A stretch of 64,000 nt of DNA, from NCBI GenBank assembly GCA_032464575.1, contig JAWDKM010000006.1, positions 1-64,000 on the forward strand, read 5' to 3'. Made by a program: the position numbers and the translations under genes. The notes beneath the pieces were generated by a model. That model searched no databases, was not told the origin of the DNA, and saw only the letters and a list, made by a program, of their open reading frames with translations. This DNA is from Pontivivens sp032464575. GTDB lineage: Bacteria > Pseudomonadota > Alphaproteobacteria > Rhodobacterales > Rhodobacteraceae. Of this stretch, positions 7,139 to 14,852 are shown piece after piece (position 1 is the first letter of the stretch; each line of letters begins with the position of its first letter).

Positions 7139-7691
7139 TGCAGCGACCTACACCCCGCGTCTCAAGACGCAGTATCGCGAGCAGATCCGTGCCGCTCTGA
7201 AGGAGGAATTCTCCTACAAGAACGACATGATGATCCCGCGCCTCGACAAGATCGTCCTGAACATGGGCGTCGGCGAGGCCGTGGCGGATTCGAAGAAGAT
7301 CAAGGCGGCCCATGACGATCTGATGAAGATCGCGGGTCAGAAGCCGGTCATCACCAAGGCCAAGAAGTCCATCGCGGGCTTCAAGGTGCGTGAGGAGATG
7401 CCGCTGGGCGTCAAGGTCACGCTGCGCGGCGACCGGATGTACGACTTCCTCGACCGTCTGATCACGATCGCGATGCCGCGCATCCGCGACTTCCGTGGCA
7501 TCTCGGGCAAGAGCTTCGACGGCCGTGGCAACTACGCCATGGGCCTCAAGGAGCACATCGTGTTCCCCGAGATCAACTTCGACCAGGTCGACCAGATGTG
7601 GGGCATGGACATCGTCATCTGCACCACGGCGGAGACCGACGACGAAGCCAAGGCGCTGTTGAAGCACTTCAACATGCCGTTCACGAACTGA
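7131..7691 (+). CDS. rplE: 50S ribosomal protein L5
   Basis: 186 residues. The ATG at 7131 (MLDAATYTPRLKTQYREQIR) overlaps the end of rplX; a frame-extended start at 7053 is rejected because it lies within rplX. NPRMYDFLDRL-type and FRGISGKSFDGRGNYAMGLK signatures are clear. L5 carries 5S rRNA with L18 and contacts P-site tRNA. Confidence 0.97.
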   Translation: MLDAATYTPRLKTQYREQIRAALKEEFSYKNDMMIPRLDKIVLNMGVGEAVADSKKIKAAHDDLMKIAGQKPVITKAKKSIAGFKVREEMPLGVKVTLRGDRMYDFLDRLITIAMPRIRDFRGISGKSFDGRGNYAMGLKEHIVFPEINFDQVDQMWGMDIVICTTAETDDEAKALLKHFNMPFTN

Positions 7692-7707
7692 GCCGCGGAG
7701 AGAACCT

Positions 7708-8013
7708 ATGGCAAAAGTTTCCATGATCGAGCGGCAGAAGAAGCGTGAGCGTCTGGTCGCGAAGTACGCCGCGAAGCGTGCAGAACTGAAAGAGCGGGCG
7801 AACGACGAGAGCCTGGACCGGTCCGAGCGGTTCAAGGCGCGCATGCAGCTGGCAAAGCTGCCGCGCAACTCCTCGCCCACCCGTCTGAACAACCGGTGCC
7901 AGGTCACGGGCCGTCCGAAGGCTTACTACCGTAAGCTCAAGATGAGCCGGATCGCGCTGCGGGACTATGCCTCGATCGGGCAGATCCCCGGCATGGTCAA
8001 GTCGAGCTGGTAA
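7708..8013 (+). CDS. rpsN: 30S ribosomal protein S14 (zinc-free form)
   Basis: 101 residues, the long C-minus form: only one Cys (in NRCQVTGRPKAYYRK) and no CxxC pairs, so it does not bind zinc. It ends MSRIALRDYASIGQIPGMVK with the usual SSW terminus. S14 is a late-binding 30S head protein. rpsH follows after 12 bases with AAGGAGG. Confidence 0.97.
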   Translation: MAKVSMIERQKKRERLVAKYAAKRAELKERANDESLDRSERFKARMQLAKLPRNSSPTRLNNRCQVTGRPKAYYRKLKMSRIALRDYASIGQIPGMVKSSW

Positions 8014-8025
8014 GGAGGATTTGAG

Positions 8026-8424
8026 ATGTCTATGAACGATCCTCTCGGCGATATGCTGACCCGCATCCGCAACGCGCAGATGCGCGGCAAGACGTCCGTG
8101 GTCTCGCCCGCATCCAAGGTGCGCGCCTGGGTGCTCGATGTGCTCGAGGCCGAGGGCTATATCCGCGGCTACGAGAAGACGACCGGGGCCGACGGCCATC
8201 CGGCGCTGCGCATCGAGCTGAAATACTTCGACGGCGAGCCCGTGATCCGCGAACTGCGTCGCGTGTCCACGCCCGGCCGTCGCGTGTATTCCGGCGTGAA
8301 GGACATCCCGCAGGTCCGTCAGGGCCTCGGCGTGGCCATCGTCTCCACCCCGCGCGGCGTCATGTCCGACGCGCAGGCACGCTCCGCCAATGTCGGCGGT
8401 GAAGTGCTCTGCACCGTATTCTGA
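8026..8424 (+). CDS. rpsH: 30S ribosomal protein S8
   Basis: 132 residues starting MSMNDPLGDMLTRIRNAQMR. The C-terminal GLGVAIVSTPRGVMSDAQAR and GGEVLCTVF are diagnostic. S8 nucleates the central domain of 16S and represses the spc operon in E. coli. A strong AAGGAGG site precedes it. Confidence 0.98.
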   Translation: MSMNDPLGDMLTRIRNAQMRGKTSVVSPASKVRAWVLDVLEAEGYIRGYEKTTGADGHPALRIELKYFDGEPVIRELRRVSTPGRRVYSGVKDIPQVRQGLGVAIVSTPRGVMSDAQARSANVGGEVLCTVF

Positions 8425-8437
8425 GGAGGCTTTACAC

Positions 8438-8971
8438 ATGTCTCGTATCGGAAAGAGACCGGTCGACCTGCCCAGCGGCGTCACCGCCACGGTGTCCGGC
8501 CAGACCGTCGAAGTGAAGGGGCCGAAAGGCGTCCGTAGCTTCACCGCGACCGACGACGTCGATCTGAAGGTTGAGGACAACGCCATCACCGTGGCGCCGC
8601 GCGGCAAGTCCAAGCGCGCACGCCAGCAGTGGGGCATGTCCCGCACCCAGGTCGCCAACTGCGTCCAGGGCGTGACCGAAGGCTTCAAGAAGGAGCTGGA
8701 GATCAACGGTGTGGGTTATCGTGCGCAGGTGCAGGGCAACACGCTCAAGCTCGCGCTCGGCTACTCCCACGACGTGGACTTCGCGATCCCGGAGGGAGTG
8801 AAGATCACGGCGGCCAAGCCCACCGAACTGGTGGTCGAGGGCATCGATCAGCAACTCGTCGGCCAGGTCGCGGCCAACATCCGCGAATGGCGCAAGCCGG
8901 AGCCCTACAAGGGCAAGGGCATCAAGTACAAGGACGAGTTCATCTTCCGCAAGGAAGGTAAGAAGAAGTAA
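8438..8971 (+). CDS. rplF: 50S ribosomal protein L6
   Basis: 177 residues starting MSRIGKRPVDLPSGVTATVS, with two repeated alpha/beta domains and the signature EPYKGKGIKYKDEFI near the C-terminus. L6 stabilises the sarcin-ricin region and the GTPase-associated side. The start at 8438 has GAGGAGG 9 bases upstream; an upstream in-frame start at 8390 lies within rpsH. Confidence 0.97.
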   Translation: MSRIGKRPVDLPSGVTATVSGQTVEVKGPKGVRSFTATDDVDLKVEDNAITVAPRGKSKRARQQWGMSRTQVANCVQGVTEGFKKELEINGVGYRAQVQGNTLKLALGYSHDVDFAIPEGVKITAAKPTELVVEGIDQQLVGQVAANIREWRKPEPYKGKGIKYKDEFIFRKEGKKK

Positions 8972-8983
8972 GGAGCGCATCAG

Positions 8984-9343
8984 ATGGCGAACAGCAAACG
9001 TGAACTGTTCCAGAAACGCCGCCTGCGCGTTCGGAACAAGCTGCGGAAGACGGCGAACGGCCGTCCCCGCTTGAGCGTCCACCGCTCGTCCAAGAACATC
9101 TCGGTGCAGATCATCGACGATGTTCAGGGCGTGACACTTGCCGCGGCCTCCACGCTGGAGCCGGGCCTGGGTGTTGTGGGCAAGAATAATGTCGAAGCGT
9201 CCGCCAAGGTGGGTGCCGCGATCGCAGAGCGTGCCAAGGCGAAGGGCATCGAAGATGTCTATTTCGACCGCGGCGGCTTCCTGTTCCACGGGAAGGTCAA
9301 GGCGCTTGCGGATGCGGCCCGCGAAGGCGGCCTGAAGTTCTAA
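8984..9343 (+). CDS. rplR: 50S ribosomal protein L18
   Basis: 119 residues: a basic N-terminus (MANSKRELFQKRRLRVRNKL), then RPRLSVHRSSKNISVQIIDD and the C-terminal VYFDRGGFLFHGKVKALADA. L18 binds 5S rRNA together with L5. It is 12 bases after rplF and 10 bases before rpsE. Confidence 0.98.
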   Translation: MANSKRELFQKRRLRVRNKLRKTANGRPRLSVHRSSKNISVQIIDDVQGVTLAAASTLEPGLGVVGKNNVEASAKVGAAIAERAKAKGIEDVYFDRGGFLFHGKVKALADAAREGGLKF

Positions 9344-9353
9344 GGAGGCGATC

Positions 9354-9926
9354 ATGGCTCGTGAAGACAATCGCCGGGACCGTCGCGACCGCGACGAGAA
9401 CCCGGAATTCGCCGATCGCCTCGTCGCGATCAACCGGGTCTCCAAGACCGTGAAGGGGGGTAAGCGCTTCGGCTTCGCCGCTCTCGTGGTTGTCGGGGAT
9501 CAGAAGGGCCGCGTGGGCTTCGGCAAGGGCAAGGCCCGCGAGGTGCCCGAGGCGATCCGCAAGGCCACCGAGGCGGCTAAGCGTTCGATGATCCGCGTTC
9601 CCCTGCGGGAAGGCCGGACGCTGCACCACGACATGCAGGGCCGCCACGGCGCCGGCAAGGTCGTTATGCGCACGGCACCGCAGGGTACGGGCATCATCGC
9701 CGGTGGTCCGATGCGCGCGGTGTTCGAGATGCTGGGGATCCAGGACGTGGTGGCGAAGTCCACCGGCTCCCAGAACCCCTACAACATGATCCGCGCGACC
9801 CTCGACGGTCTGAAGAAGGAATCGTCCCCCCGCCAGGTCGCGCAGCGTCGCGGCAAGAAGGTGGCCGACATCCTGCCGAAGACCGACGCTCCGGCCGAAG
9901 CGGTCGAAGAGACGGTGGAGGCATAA
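9354..9926 (+). CDS. rpsE: 30S ribosomal protein S5
   Basis: 190 residues. The S5 double-stranded RNA-binding fold is marked by FAALVVVGDQKGRVGFGKGK (around residues 41-60), and the C-terminal domain by GTGIIAGGPMRAVFEMLGIQ. S5 acts in decoding fidelity and mRNA unwinding with S3 and S4. The tail is acidic and Ala-rich. Confidence 0.98.
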   Translation: MAREDNRRDRRDRDENPEFADRLVAINRVSKTVKGGKRFGFAALVVVGDQKGRVGFGKGKAREVPEAIRKATEAAKRSMIRVPLREGRTLHHDMQGRHGAGKVVMRTAPQGTGIIAGGPMRAVFEMLGIQDVVAKSTGSQNPYNMIRATLDGLKKESSPRQVAQRRGKKVADILPKTDAPAEAVEETVEA

Positions 9927-9929
9927 GGC

Positions 9930-10115
9930 ATGGCAACCATCGTCGTGAAGCAGATCGGCTCCCCGATCCGCCGCCCGAAGGACCAGGAGGCGACCCTGAT
10001 CGGCTTGGGCCTGAACAAGATGCACAAGACCCGCGAGCTGGAGGATACCCCGTCCATCCGCGGCATGATCGCGAAGATCCCGCATCTGGTGGAGATCGTG
10101 GAGGAGCGTGGCTGA
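9930..10115 (+). CDS. rpmD: 50S ribosomal protein L30
   Basis: 61 residues, the usual short L30: VVKQIGSPIRRPKDQEATLI followed by GLNKMHKTRELEDTPSIRGM. It starts three bases after the rpsE stop. rplO would normally follow at once, but here a strong terminator and an unrelated hydrolase gene come first. Confidence 0.97.
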   Translation: MATIVVKQIGSPIRRPKDQEATLIGLGLNKMHKTRELEDTPSIRGMIAKIPHLVEIVEERG

Positions 10116-10140
10116 ACCAGCCGTGCCCCTGACTGAACCG

Positions 10141-10177
10141 AAGGCTCCGGTCCATAGCGGATCGGAGCCTTTTCTTT
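10141..10177 (+). terminator. Strong intrinsic terminator after rpmD
   Basis: AAGGCTCCGGTCC pairs with GGATCGGAGCCTT (13 bp, one G-T pair) around an ATAGC loop and is followed by TTCTTTT. Together with the similar element after rplP it divides the spc cluster into separate transcription units. Confidence 0.85.
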
Positions 10178-10253
10178 TGGTCGCCCCGCTGCACTTGATC
10201 GTTGCAGATTGTTCCGTCGGACTGCTCCGAAACGAACAACTTGGGAGAACGCC

Positions 10254-11036
10254 ATGGACATCGACGGTCGAACCTTGCACGTGCGCGATACCGGTGGAGA
10301 CAAGCCTGCGCTCGTGATGGTGCACGGCATCATGATGGACGGCTCCGTGTGGGAGGCGCAGAGCGCCCGTTTCGCGGACACTCACCGGGTCGTCTGCCCC
10401 GACCTGCGGGGACACGGTGCCTCGCCCGCCGACGCGCCAGAGATCAGTTTCGAGGATCACAGCGCGGACCTGCTCGGCATGATCGAGGGGCTCGGGCTGC
10501 GGGACGTCACCTATGTCGGCTGGTCGATGGGCGGGGCGATCGCGCAGGTCTTCGCGGCGGAGCATCAGGATCGGCTCATGCGCCTCGTTCTTGTGGACAC
10601 CACCCCGCAATTGGTCGCCTCGCCCGATTTTCCACACGCGGTCCCTGCCGAGGCGGCGCAGGAGCTGGGTGGCATGTTGGCGTCCGACTTCGCGGCGGGA
10701 TGCGCGGCCTTCTCCGGCCTCGCCGCGCCGGAAGACAACGCGGTCGCTGCACGGATGGCAGCGATCTCGGCGGCGACCTCACCGGCGGTGGCGCTTGCAG
10801 CCTTCGCGAGTTCCGGGGCCCGCACGCAGTGGTCGGAGCTCGACGCGATCGAGGTCGAGACACATGTGATCTGCGGAGCGGAGGACGGAATCTGCCCGCC
10901 CGGGGCCTCCGACGCGATGGCGGCGCGCATTCCGGGCTGCACGACCCCGGTGCATAGGATCGAGGGTGCGGGCCACGTCCCTTTCATGACCCGGACGGCC
11001 GCCTTCGACGATGTGCTGTCGCGAATCCTCGTGTGA
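10254..11036 (+). CDS. Alpha/beta hydrolase inside the spc cluster
   Basis: 260 residues with a complete alpha/beta hydrolase layout: oxyanion-hole segment VMVHGIMMDGSVWE (about residues 22-35), nucleophile elbow GWSMGG (Ser near residue 86), Asp in CGAEDGICPPG (about 213) and His in EGAGHVPF (about 243). There is no signal peptide, so it is a cytoplasmic esterase/lactonase-like enzyme of unknown substrate. The ATG at 10254 is preceded by GGGAG; a longer in-frame start at 10209 lacks one. Base composition matches its neighbours, unlike the low-GC insertion after rplP. Its position between rpmD and rplO is unusual. Confidence 0.85.
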   Translation: MDIDGRTLHVRDTGGDKPALVMVHGIMMDGSVWEAQSARFADTHRVVCPDLRGHGASPADAPEISFEDHSADLLGMIEGLGLRDVTYVGWSMGGAIAQVFAAEHQDRLMRLVLVDTTPQLVASPDFPHAVPAEAAQELGGMLASDFAAGCAAFSGLAAPEDNAVAARMAAISAATSPAVALAAFASSGARTQWSELDAIEVETHVICGAEDGICPPGASDAMAARIPGCTTPVHRIEGAGHVPFMTRTAAFDDVLSRILV

Positions 11037-11039
11037 CCC

Positions 11040-11068
11040 TTGCGCAGCGCATGACCGACCGCTATACG
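11040..11068 (+). promoter_or_regulatory. Candidate promoter for rplO-secY-adk
   Basis: TTGCGC, a 17-base spacer and TATACG form a good sigma-70-like promoter starting four bases after the hydrolase stop and about 95 bases before rplO. It would provide transcription of the rest of the spc cluster after the terminator at 10141. Confidence 0.55.
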
Positions 11069-11162
11069 CGCGCGGTGGTCGGCACTGCGCTGACTCGCAT
11101 GAACGAAACCCGTGTCCGGCCCCAGTTCGCTTCGGGGGCCGCGTCCGGAAAGGAGAAGCGAC

Positions 11163-11648
11163 ATGAAACTCAATGAACTGCGCGACAATCCCGGCGCGAC
11201 GCACACCAAGAAACGCGTCGGCCGTGGCCCCGGCTCCGGCAAGGGCAAGACCGGTGGCCGCGGGATCAAGGGTCAGAAGTCCCGTTCGGGTGTGGCGATC
11301 AACGGCTACGAGGGTGGCCAGATGCCGCTCTACCAGCGACTGCCCAAGCGCGGCTTCAACGTGCCGAACCCGAAGAAATACGCCGTCGTGAACCTGGGCC
11401 TGATCCAGAAATTCGTCGATGCGGGCAAGCTCGACGCGAAGAACGAGATCGACGAGGACGCGCTCGTCACCTCCGGCCTTGTGCGCCGGAAGCATGACGG
11501 TGTCCGCGTTCTGGCGAAGGGCGAGATCTCGGCCAAGGTGAACCTGAAGGTCACCGGCGCGTCCAAGGGTGCTGTCGAGGCGGTCGAGAAGGCCGGCGGT
11601 GCCATCACCATCACCTCCGCGAAAGCTGAAGAGGCGGCCGCGGAATAA
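11163..11648 (+). CDS. rplO: 50S ribosomal protein L15
   Basis: 161 residues starting MKLNELRDNPGATHTKKRVG, followed by the glycine-rich GPGSGKGKTGGRGIKGQKSR that threads into 23S rRNA. The C-terminal part is Lys/Ala-rich. The ATG at 11163 has AAAGGAG upstream; the in-frame start at 11112 is not L15-like. Confidence 0.97.
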   Translation: MKLNELRDNPGATHTKKRVGRGPGSGKGKTGGRGIKGQKSRSGVAINGYEGGQMPLYQRLPKRGFNVPNPKKYAVVNLGLIQKFVDAGKLDAKNEIDEDALVTSGLVRRKHDGVRVLAKGEISAKVNLKVTGASKGAVEAVEKAGGAITITSAKAEEAAAE

Positions 11649-11656
11649 CGGTTGTG

Positions 11657-11673
11657 GGGGCGGACCCCGCCCC
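11657..11673 (+). terminator. Hairpin between rplO and secY
   Basis: GGGGCGG / CCGCCCC with a 3-nt loop lies just after the rplO stop. A second inverted repeat, GCGCCGCC (11697) with GGCGGCGC (11721-11728), precedes secY. Neither has a T-run, so these are more likely regulatory or processing structures than full terminators. Confidence 0.4.
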
Positions 11674-11751
11674 TTACATCGTCGTTAGACCATTTCGCGC
11701 CGCCTGAGCCATTCCGGTTCGGCGGCGCACGCATGAAAGGGCCCATTCCAC

Positions 11752-13113
11752 ATGGCATCCGCAGCGGAACAGATGGCCGCAAACATGAGCTGGAGCACCT
11801 TTGGCAAGGCCAAGGAACTTCAGCAGCGCATCCTCTTCGCCCTCGCACTGCTCATCGTCTACCGGATCGGGACCTATATCCCGGTGCCCGGCATCGACAC
11901 GGTGCAGCTTCGCGAGTTCTTCGAGCAGGCACAGTCCGGCATCGGCGGCATGGTGAACATGTTCACCGGCGGCGCGGTGGGCCGGATGGCGGTCTTCGCG
12001 CTCGGCATCATGCCGTACATCTCCGCCTCCATCATCGTGCAGCTCCTCACGGCCATGGTGCCGAGCCTGGAGCAGCTCAAGAAGGAGGGCGAGGCCGGAC
12101 GGCGCAAGATCAACCAGTACACGCGCTACGGTACGGTCGCCCTTGCCATCGTGCAGGGTTACGGCATTGCCGTGGGGCTGGAGACGGGGGGGCTCGCCCT
12201 CGATCCAGGCTGGTTCTTCCGCGCCTCCACGGTCATCACGCTCGTCGGCGGCACCATGTTCCTGATGTGGCTGGGTGAGCAGATCACCGCGCGCGGCATC
12301 GGCAACGGCATCTCGCTCATCATCTTCGTGGGCATCATCGCGGAGCTGCCGGCGGCGCTGGCCCAGTTCTTCGAGGCGGGCCGCACCGGCGCGATCTCGG
12401 GCGGCGTGGTCGTCGGGATCATCGTCATGGTGATCGTCGTCATCGGCTTCGTCGTGTTCATGGAGCGGGCGCTGAGGAAGATCCACATCCAGTATCCCAA
12501 GCGCCAGGTCGGCAATAAGATGTATGGCGGCGAGAGCTCGCACCTGCCCGTCAAGCTCAACCCCGCGGGCGTGATCCCGGCAATCTTCGCCTCCTCGCTT
12601 CTGCTTCTGCCGCAGACCTTCGCGACCTTCGGCACGGCGGAAGGCGGCGGGATCCTCAGCTACGTCTCCGCCTATCTGGGCCGCGGACAGCCGCTGAACC
12701 TGCTGTTCTTCGGCTCGATGATCGTGTTCTTCGCCTACTTCTACACCGCGAACGTCGCCTTCAAGACGGAGGACGTGGCCGACAACCTCAAGAAGCAGGG
12801 CGGCTTCGTGCCCGGCATCCGGCCCGGTGCGCGGACGGCGGAGTACCTCGACTACGTGGTCACGCGCCTGCTGGTGGTAGGCTCGGCGTATCTCACGGCA
12901 GTTTGCCTGCTGCCGGAGGTCCTGATCTCCCAGCTTGCAGTGCCGTTCTACTTCGGCGGCACCTCGGTGCTGATCGTGGTATCGGTCTCCATGGACACCG
13001 TCAGCCAGATCCAGAGCCATATGCTCGCGCACCAGTACGAAAGCCTGATTGAAAAGTCGCGTCTGCGTGGTAAGGGTGCGTCCCGGAAGAAAAAACCACT
13101 GGGACGGCGCTGA
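11752..13113 (+). CDS. secY: Preprotein translocase subunit SecY
   Basis: 453 residues with about ten hydrophobic segments, forming the protein-conducting channel of the SecYEG translocon in the inner membrane. The N-terminal RIGTYIPVPGIDTVQLREFF plug region (about residues 41-60) and LKKQGGFVPGIRPGARTAEY near TM8 are typical. It ends with a basic cytoplasmic tail (RKKKPLGRR). The TGA overlaps the adk ATG, and no rpmJ is present behind it. Confidence 0.97.
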   Translation: MASAAEQMAANMSWSTFGKAKELQQRILFALALLIVYRIGTYIPVPGIDTVQLREFFEQAQSGIGGMVNMFTGGAVGRMAVFALGIMPYISASIIVQLLTAMVPSLEQLKKEGEAGRRKINQYTRYGTVALAIVQGYGIAVGLETGGLALDPGWFFRASTVITLVGGTMFLMWLGEQITARGIGNGISLIIFVGIIAELPAALAQFFEAGRTGAISGGVVVGIIVMVIVVIGFVVFMERALRKIHIQYPKRQVGNKMYGGESSHLPVKLNPAGVIPAIFASSLLLLPQTFATFGTAEGGGILSYVSAYLGRGQPLNLLFFGSMIVFFAYFYTANVAFKTEDVADNLKKQGGFVPGIRPGARTAEYLDYVVTRLLVVGSAYLTAVCLLPEVLISQLAVPFYFGGTSVLIVVSVSMDTVSQIQSHMLAHQYESLIEKSRLRGKGASRKKKPLGRR

Positions 13114-13757
13114 TGAACATAATCCTGCTGGGCCCGCCGGGTGCCGGGAAAGGCACTCAGGCGCGGATGCTGGTCGAGGAGCGGGGCATGGTCCAGCTCT
13201 CCACGGGCGACATGCTCCGGGCGGCCAAGACCTCCGGCACGGAGATGGGCAACAAGGTCGCTGACGTGATGGCGCGCGGCGACCTGGTGACCGACGAGAT
13301 CGTCATCGGTCTGATTGCCGAGCACCTCGACGGCGACACCGGCGCCGGCGTGATCTTCGATGGCTTCCCGCGCACGCTGGCGCAGGCCGACGCGCTGCGG
13401 GACCTGCTCGGTCAGCGGGGCGAGAGCCTGGATGCTGTCGTCGCGATGAAGGTCGACGACGAGGCACTGATCTCCCGCGTCACCGGCCGGTCGACCTGCG
13501 CCAATTGCGGCGAGGTCTACCACGACCAGACCAAGCCGATCCCCGCGGACGGCAAGTGCGTGAAGTGCGGCCATACCGAGTTCACGCGCCGGTCCGACGA
13601 CAACGAGGATTCCATGCGGCATCGCCTCCTCGTCTATTATCGCGACACGTCGCCCCTGATCGGGTACTATCATGCCCATGGTCAGCTCCGCTCCATCGAC
13701 GGCCTCGGTGCCATCGGCGACGTGAAGCAGCGGGTCGAGGGCGCCCTGGCGTCCTGA
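13113..13757 (+). CDS. adk: Adenylate kinase, zinc-lid type
   Basis: 214 residues catalysing ATP + AMP = 2 ADP. It has a P-loop (GPPGAGKGTQ, residues 7-16), an AMP-binding segment (STGDMLR) and FDGFPRTLAQAD. The long lid carries two Cys pairs (CANC about residue 130 and CVKC about 150), the zinc-binding form common outside enterobacteria. The start is fixed by the ATGA overlap with secY. Confidence 0.97.
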   Translation: MNIILLGPPGAGKGTQARMLVEERGMVQLSTGDMLRAAKTSGTEMGNKVADVMARGDLVTDEIVIGLIAEHLDGDTGAGVIFDGFPRTLAQADALRDLLGQRGESLDAVVAMKVDDEALISRVTGRSTCANCGEVYHDQTKPIPADGKCVKCGHTEFTRRSDDNEDSMRHRLLVYYRDTSPLIGYYHAHGQLRSIDGLGAIGDVKQRVEGALAS

Positions 13758-13763
13758 AGCCCG

Positions 13764-13790
13764 GCCGTTCCGGACAAAGTCCGGAGCGGC
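13764..13790 (+). terminator. Hairpin after adk
   Basis: GCCGTTCCGGAC pairs with GTCCGGAGCGGC (12 bp, one G-T) around AAA, six bases after the adk stop. The T-run is minimal because the next bases (TATTGACG) already belong to the rpsM promoter, so termination may be partial. Confidence 0.6.
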
Positions 13791-13792
13791 TA

Positions 13793-13820
13793 TTGACGCG
13801 ACCGTCATTTCGGCTATAAG
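13793..13820 (+). promoter_or_regulatory. Promoter of the alpha operon (rpsM)
   Basis: TTGACG, a 16-base spacer and TATAAG form a near-consensus housekeeping promoter directly after the adk hairpin and about 130 bases before rpsM. It should drive rpsM-rpsK-rpoA-rplQ independently of the spc cluster. Confidence 0.7.
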
Positions 13821-13951
13821 TCGCGCCTTCCCCGTGAAAGGGAGAATCGGACCCGCCGGGTCCATCCCCGGTCCATCGGCTCACACCGGTGGGCCTCAGT
13901 TGTGAAAAAAGGTTCTGGAGCTACGGAACCGCAACAAGCTGGAGAATATCC

Positions 13952-14320
13952 TTGGCGCGCATTGCAGGCGTTAACATCCCGACGAACAAGCAGGTGCAGA
14001 TCGCCCTGACTTACATCCACGGCATCGGCCGCAGCTCCGCACGCGATATCTGCGAGGCGACGGGCATCGAGCCGACCACCCGCGTGAACGAGCTTTCCGA
14101 CGCCGACGCGCTGAAGATCCGCGAGCACATCGACGCCAACATGACGGTCGAAGGCGACCTGCGGCGCGAGAACTCGATGAACATCAAGCGCCTCATGGAC
14201 CTCGGCTGCTATCGCGGCCTGCGTCACCGTCGCGGCCTGCCGGTCCGCGGTCAGCGCACGCACACCAACGCGCGCACCCGCAAGGGCCCGGCAAGGCCCA
14301 TCGCAGGCAAGAAGAAGTAA
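13952..14320 (+). CDS. rpsM: 30S ribosomal protein S13 (TTG start)
   Basis: 122 residues. No ATG exists where S13 should begin; the N-terminus MARIAGVNIPTNKQVQIALT is obtained only if TTG at 13952 is the start, with GGAG seven bases upstream. An upstream GTG (13889) would add 21 non-homologous residues. The C-terminal GQRTHTNARTRKGPARPIAG is the tail reaching toward P-site tRNA. S13 contacts S19 and 5S-side bridges in the 30S head. Confidence 0.95.
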   Translation: MARIAGVNIPTNKQVQIALTYIHGIGRSSARDICEATGIEPTTRVNELSDADALKIREHIDANMTVEGDLRRENSMNIKRLMDLGCYRGLRHRRGLPVRGQRTHTNARTRKGPARPIAGKKK

Positions 14321-14332
14321 GGAGGCTGATCC

Positions 14333-14722
14333 ATGGCACGTGAAAAGATTCGCGCGAAGAAGAAGGTCTCCAAGAACATCTCGGCCGGTGTCGCGCACGT
14401 GAACTCCTCGTTCAACAACACGAAGATCCTGATTTCCGACGCCCAGGGCAACGCGATCGCGTGGTCCTCTGCCGGTGCGATGGGCTTCAAGGGTTCGCGC
14501 AAGTCCACGCCCTATGCCGCACAGGTCGCTGCAGAGGATGCGGGCCGCAAGGCGCAGGAGCATGGAATGCGCACCCTCGACGTCGAGGTGCAGGGCCCCG
14601 GCTCCGGCCGTGAGAGCGCCCTACGCGCGCTCAGCGCCGTCGGTTTCACGATCACGGCGATCCGGGACGTGACCCCGATCGCGCACAACGGCTGCCGCCC
14701 GCCGAAGCGCCGTCGCGTCTGA
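14333..14722 (+). CDS. rpsK: 30S ribosomal protein S11
   Basis: 129 residues: AHVNSSFNNTKILISDAQGN in the N-terminal half, GPGSGRESALRALSAVGFTI, and the family end DVTPIAHNGCRPPKRRRV. S11 forms the 30S platform with S6 and S18 near the Shine-Dalgarno helix. It is preceded by AAGGAGG. Confidence 0.98.
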   Translation: MAREKIRAKKKVSKNISAGVAHVNSSFNNTKILISDAQGNAIAWSSAGAMGFKGSRKSTPYAAQVAAEDAGRKAQEHGMRTLDVEVQGPGSGRESALRALSAVGFTITAIRDVTPIAHNGCRPPKRRRV

Positions 14723-14740
14723 TCGCGACCTGAAAGATCA

Positions 14741-14771
14741 GGGGTGCGGGCGGATTTTCCGCCCGTGCCCC
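14741..14771 (+). other. Long hairpin between rpsK and rpoA
   Basis: A 14-bp stem (GGGGTGCGGGCGGA with TCCGCCCGTGCCCC, two G-T pairs) has a TTT loop and sits about 80 bases before rpoA. It is terminator-sized but lacks a T-run; attenuation or RNase processing of the alpha-operon message is possible. Confidence 0.5.
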
Positions 14772-14852
14772 CGTTCCGTTTGAAGTTCGAATGACTTCCC
14801 TCGGGTGTTCCCGGCACCGGATCCGGCCGGGAACTGGTATGGAGGATACTAG

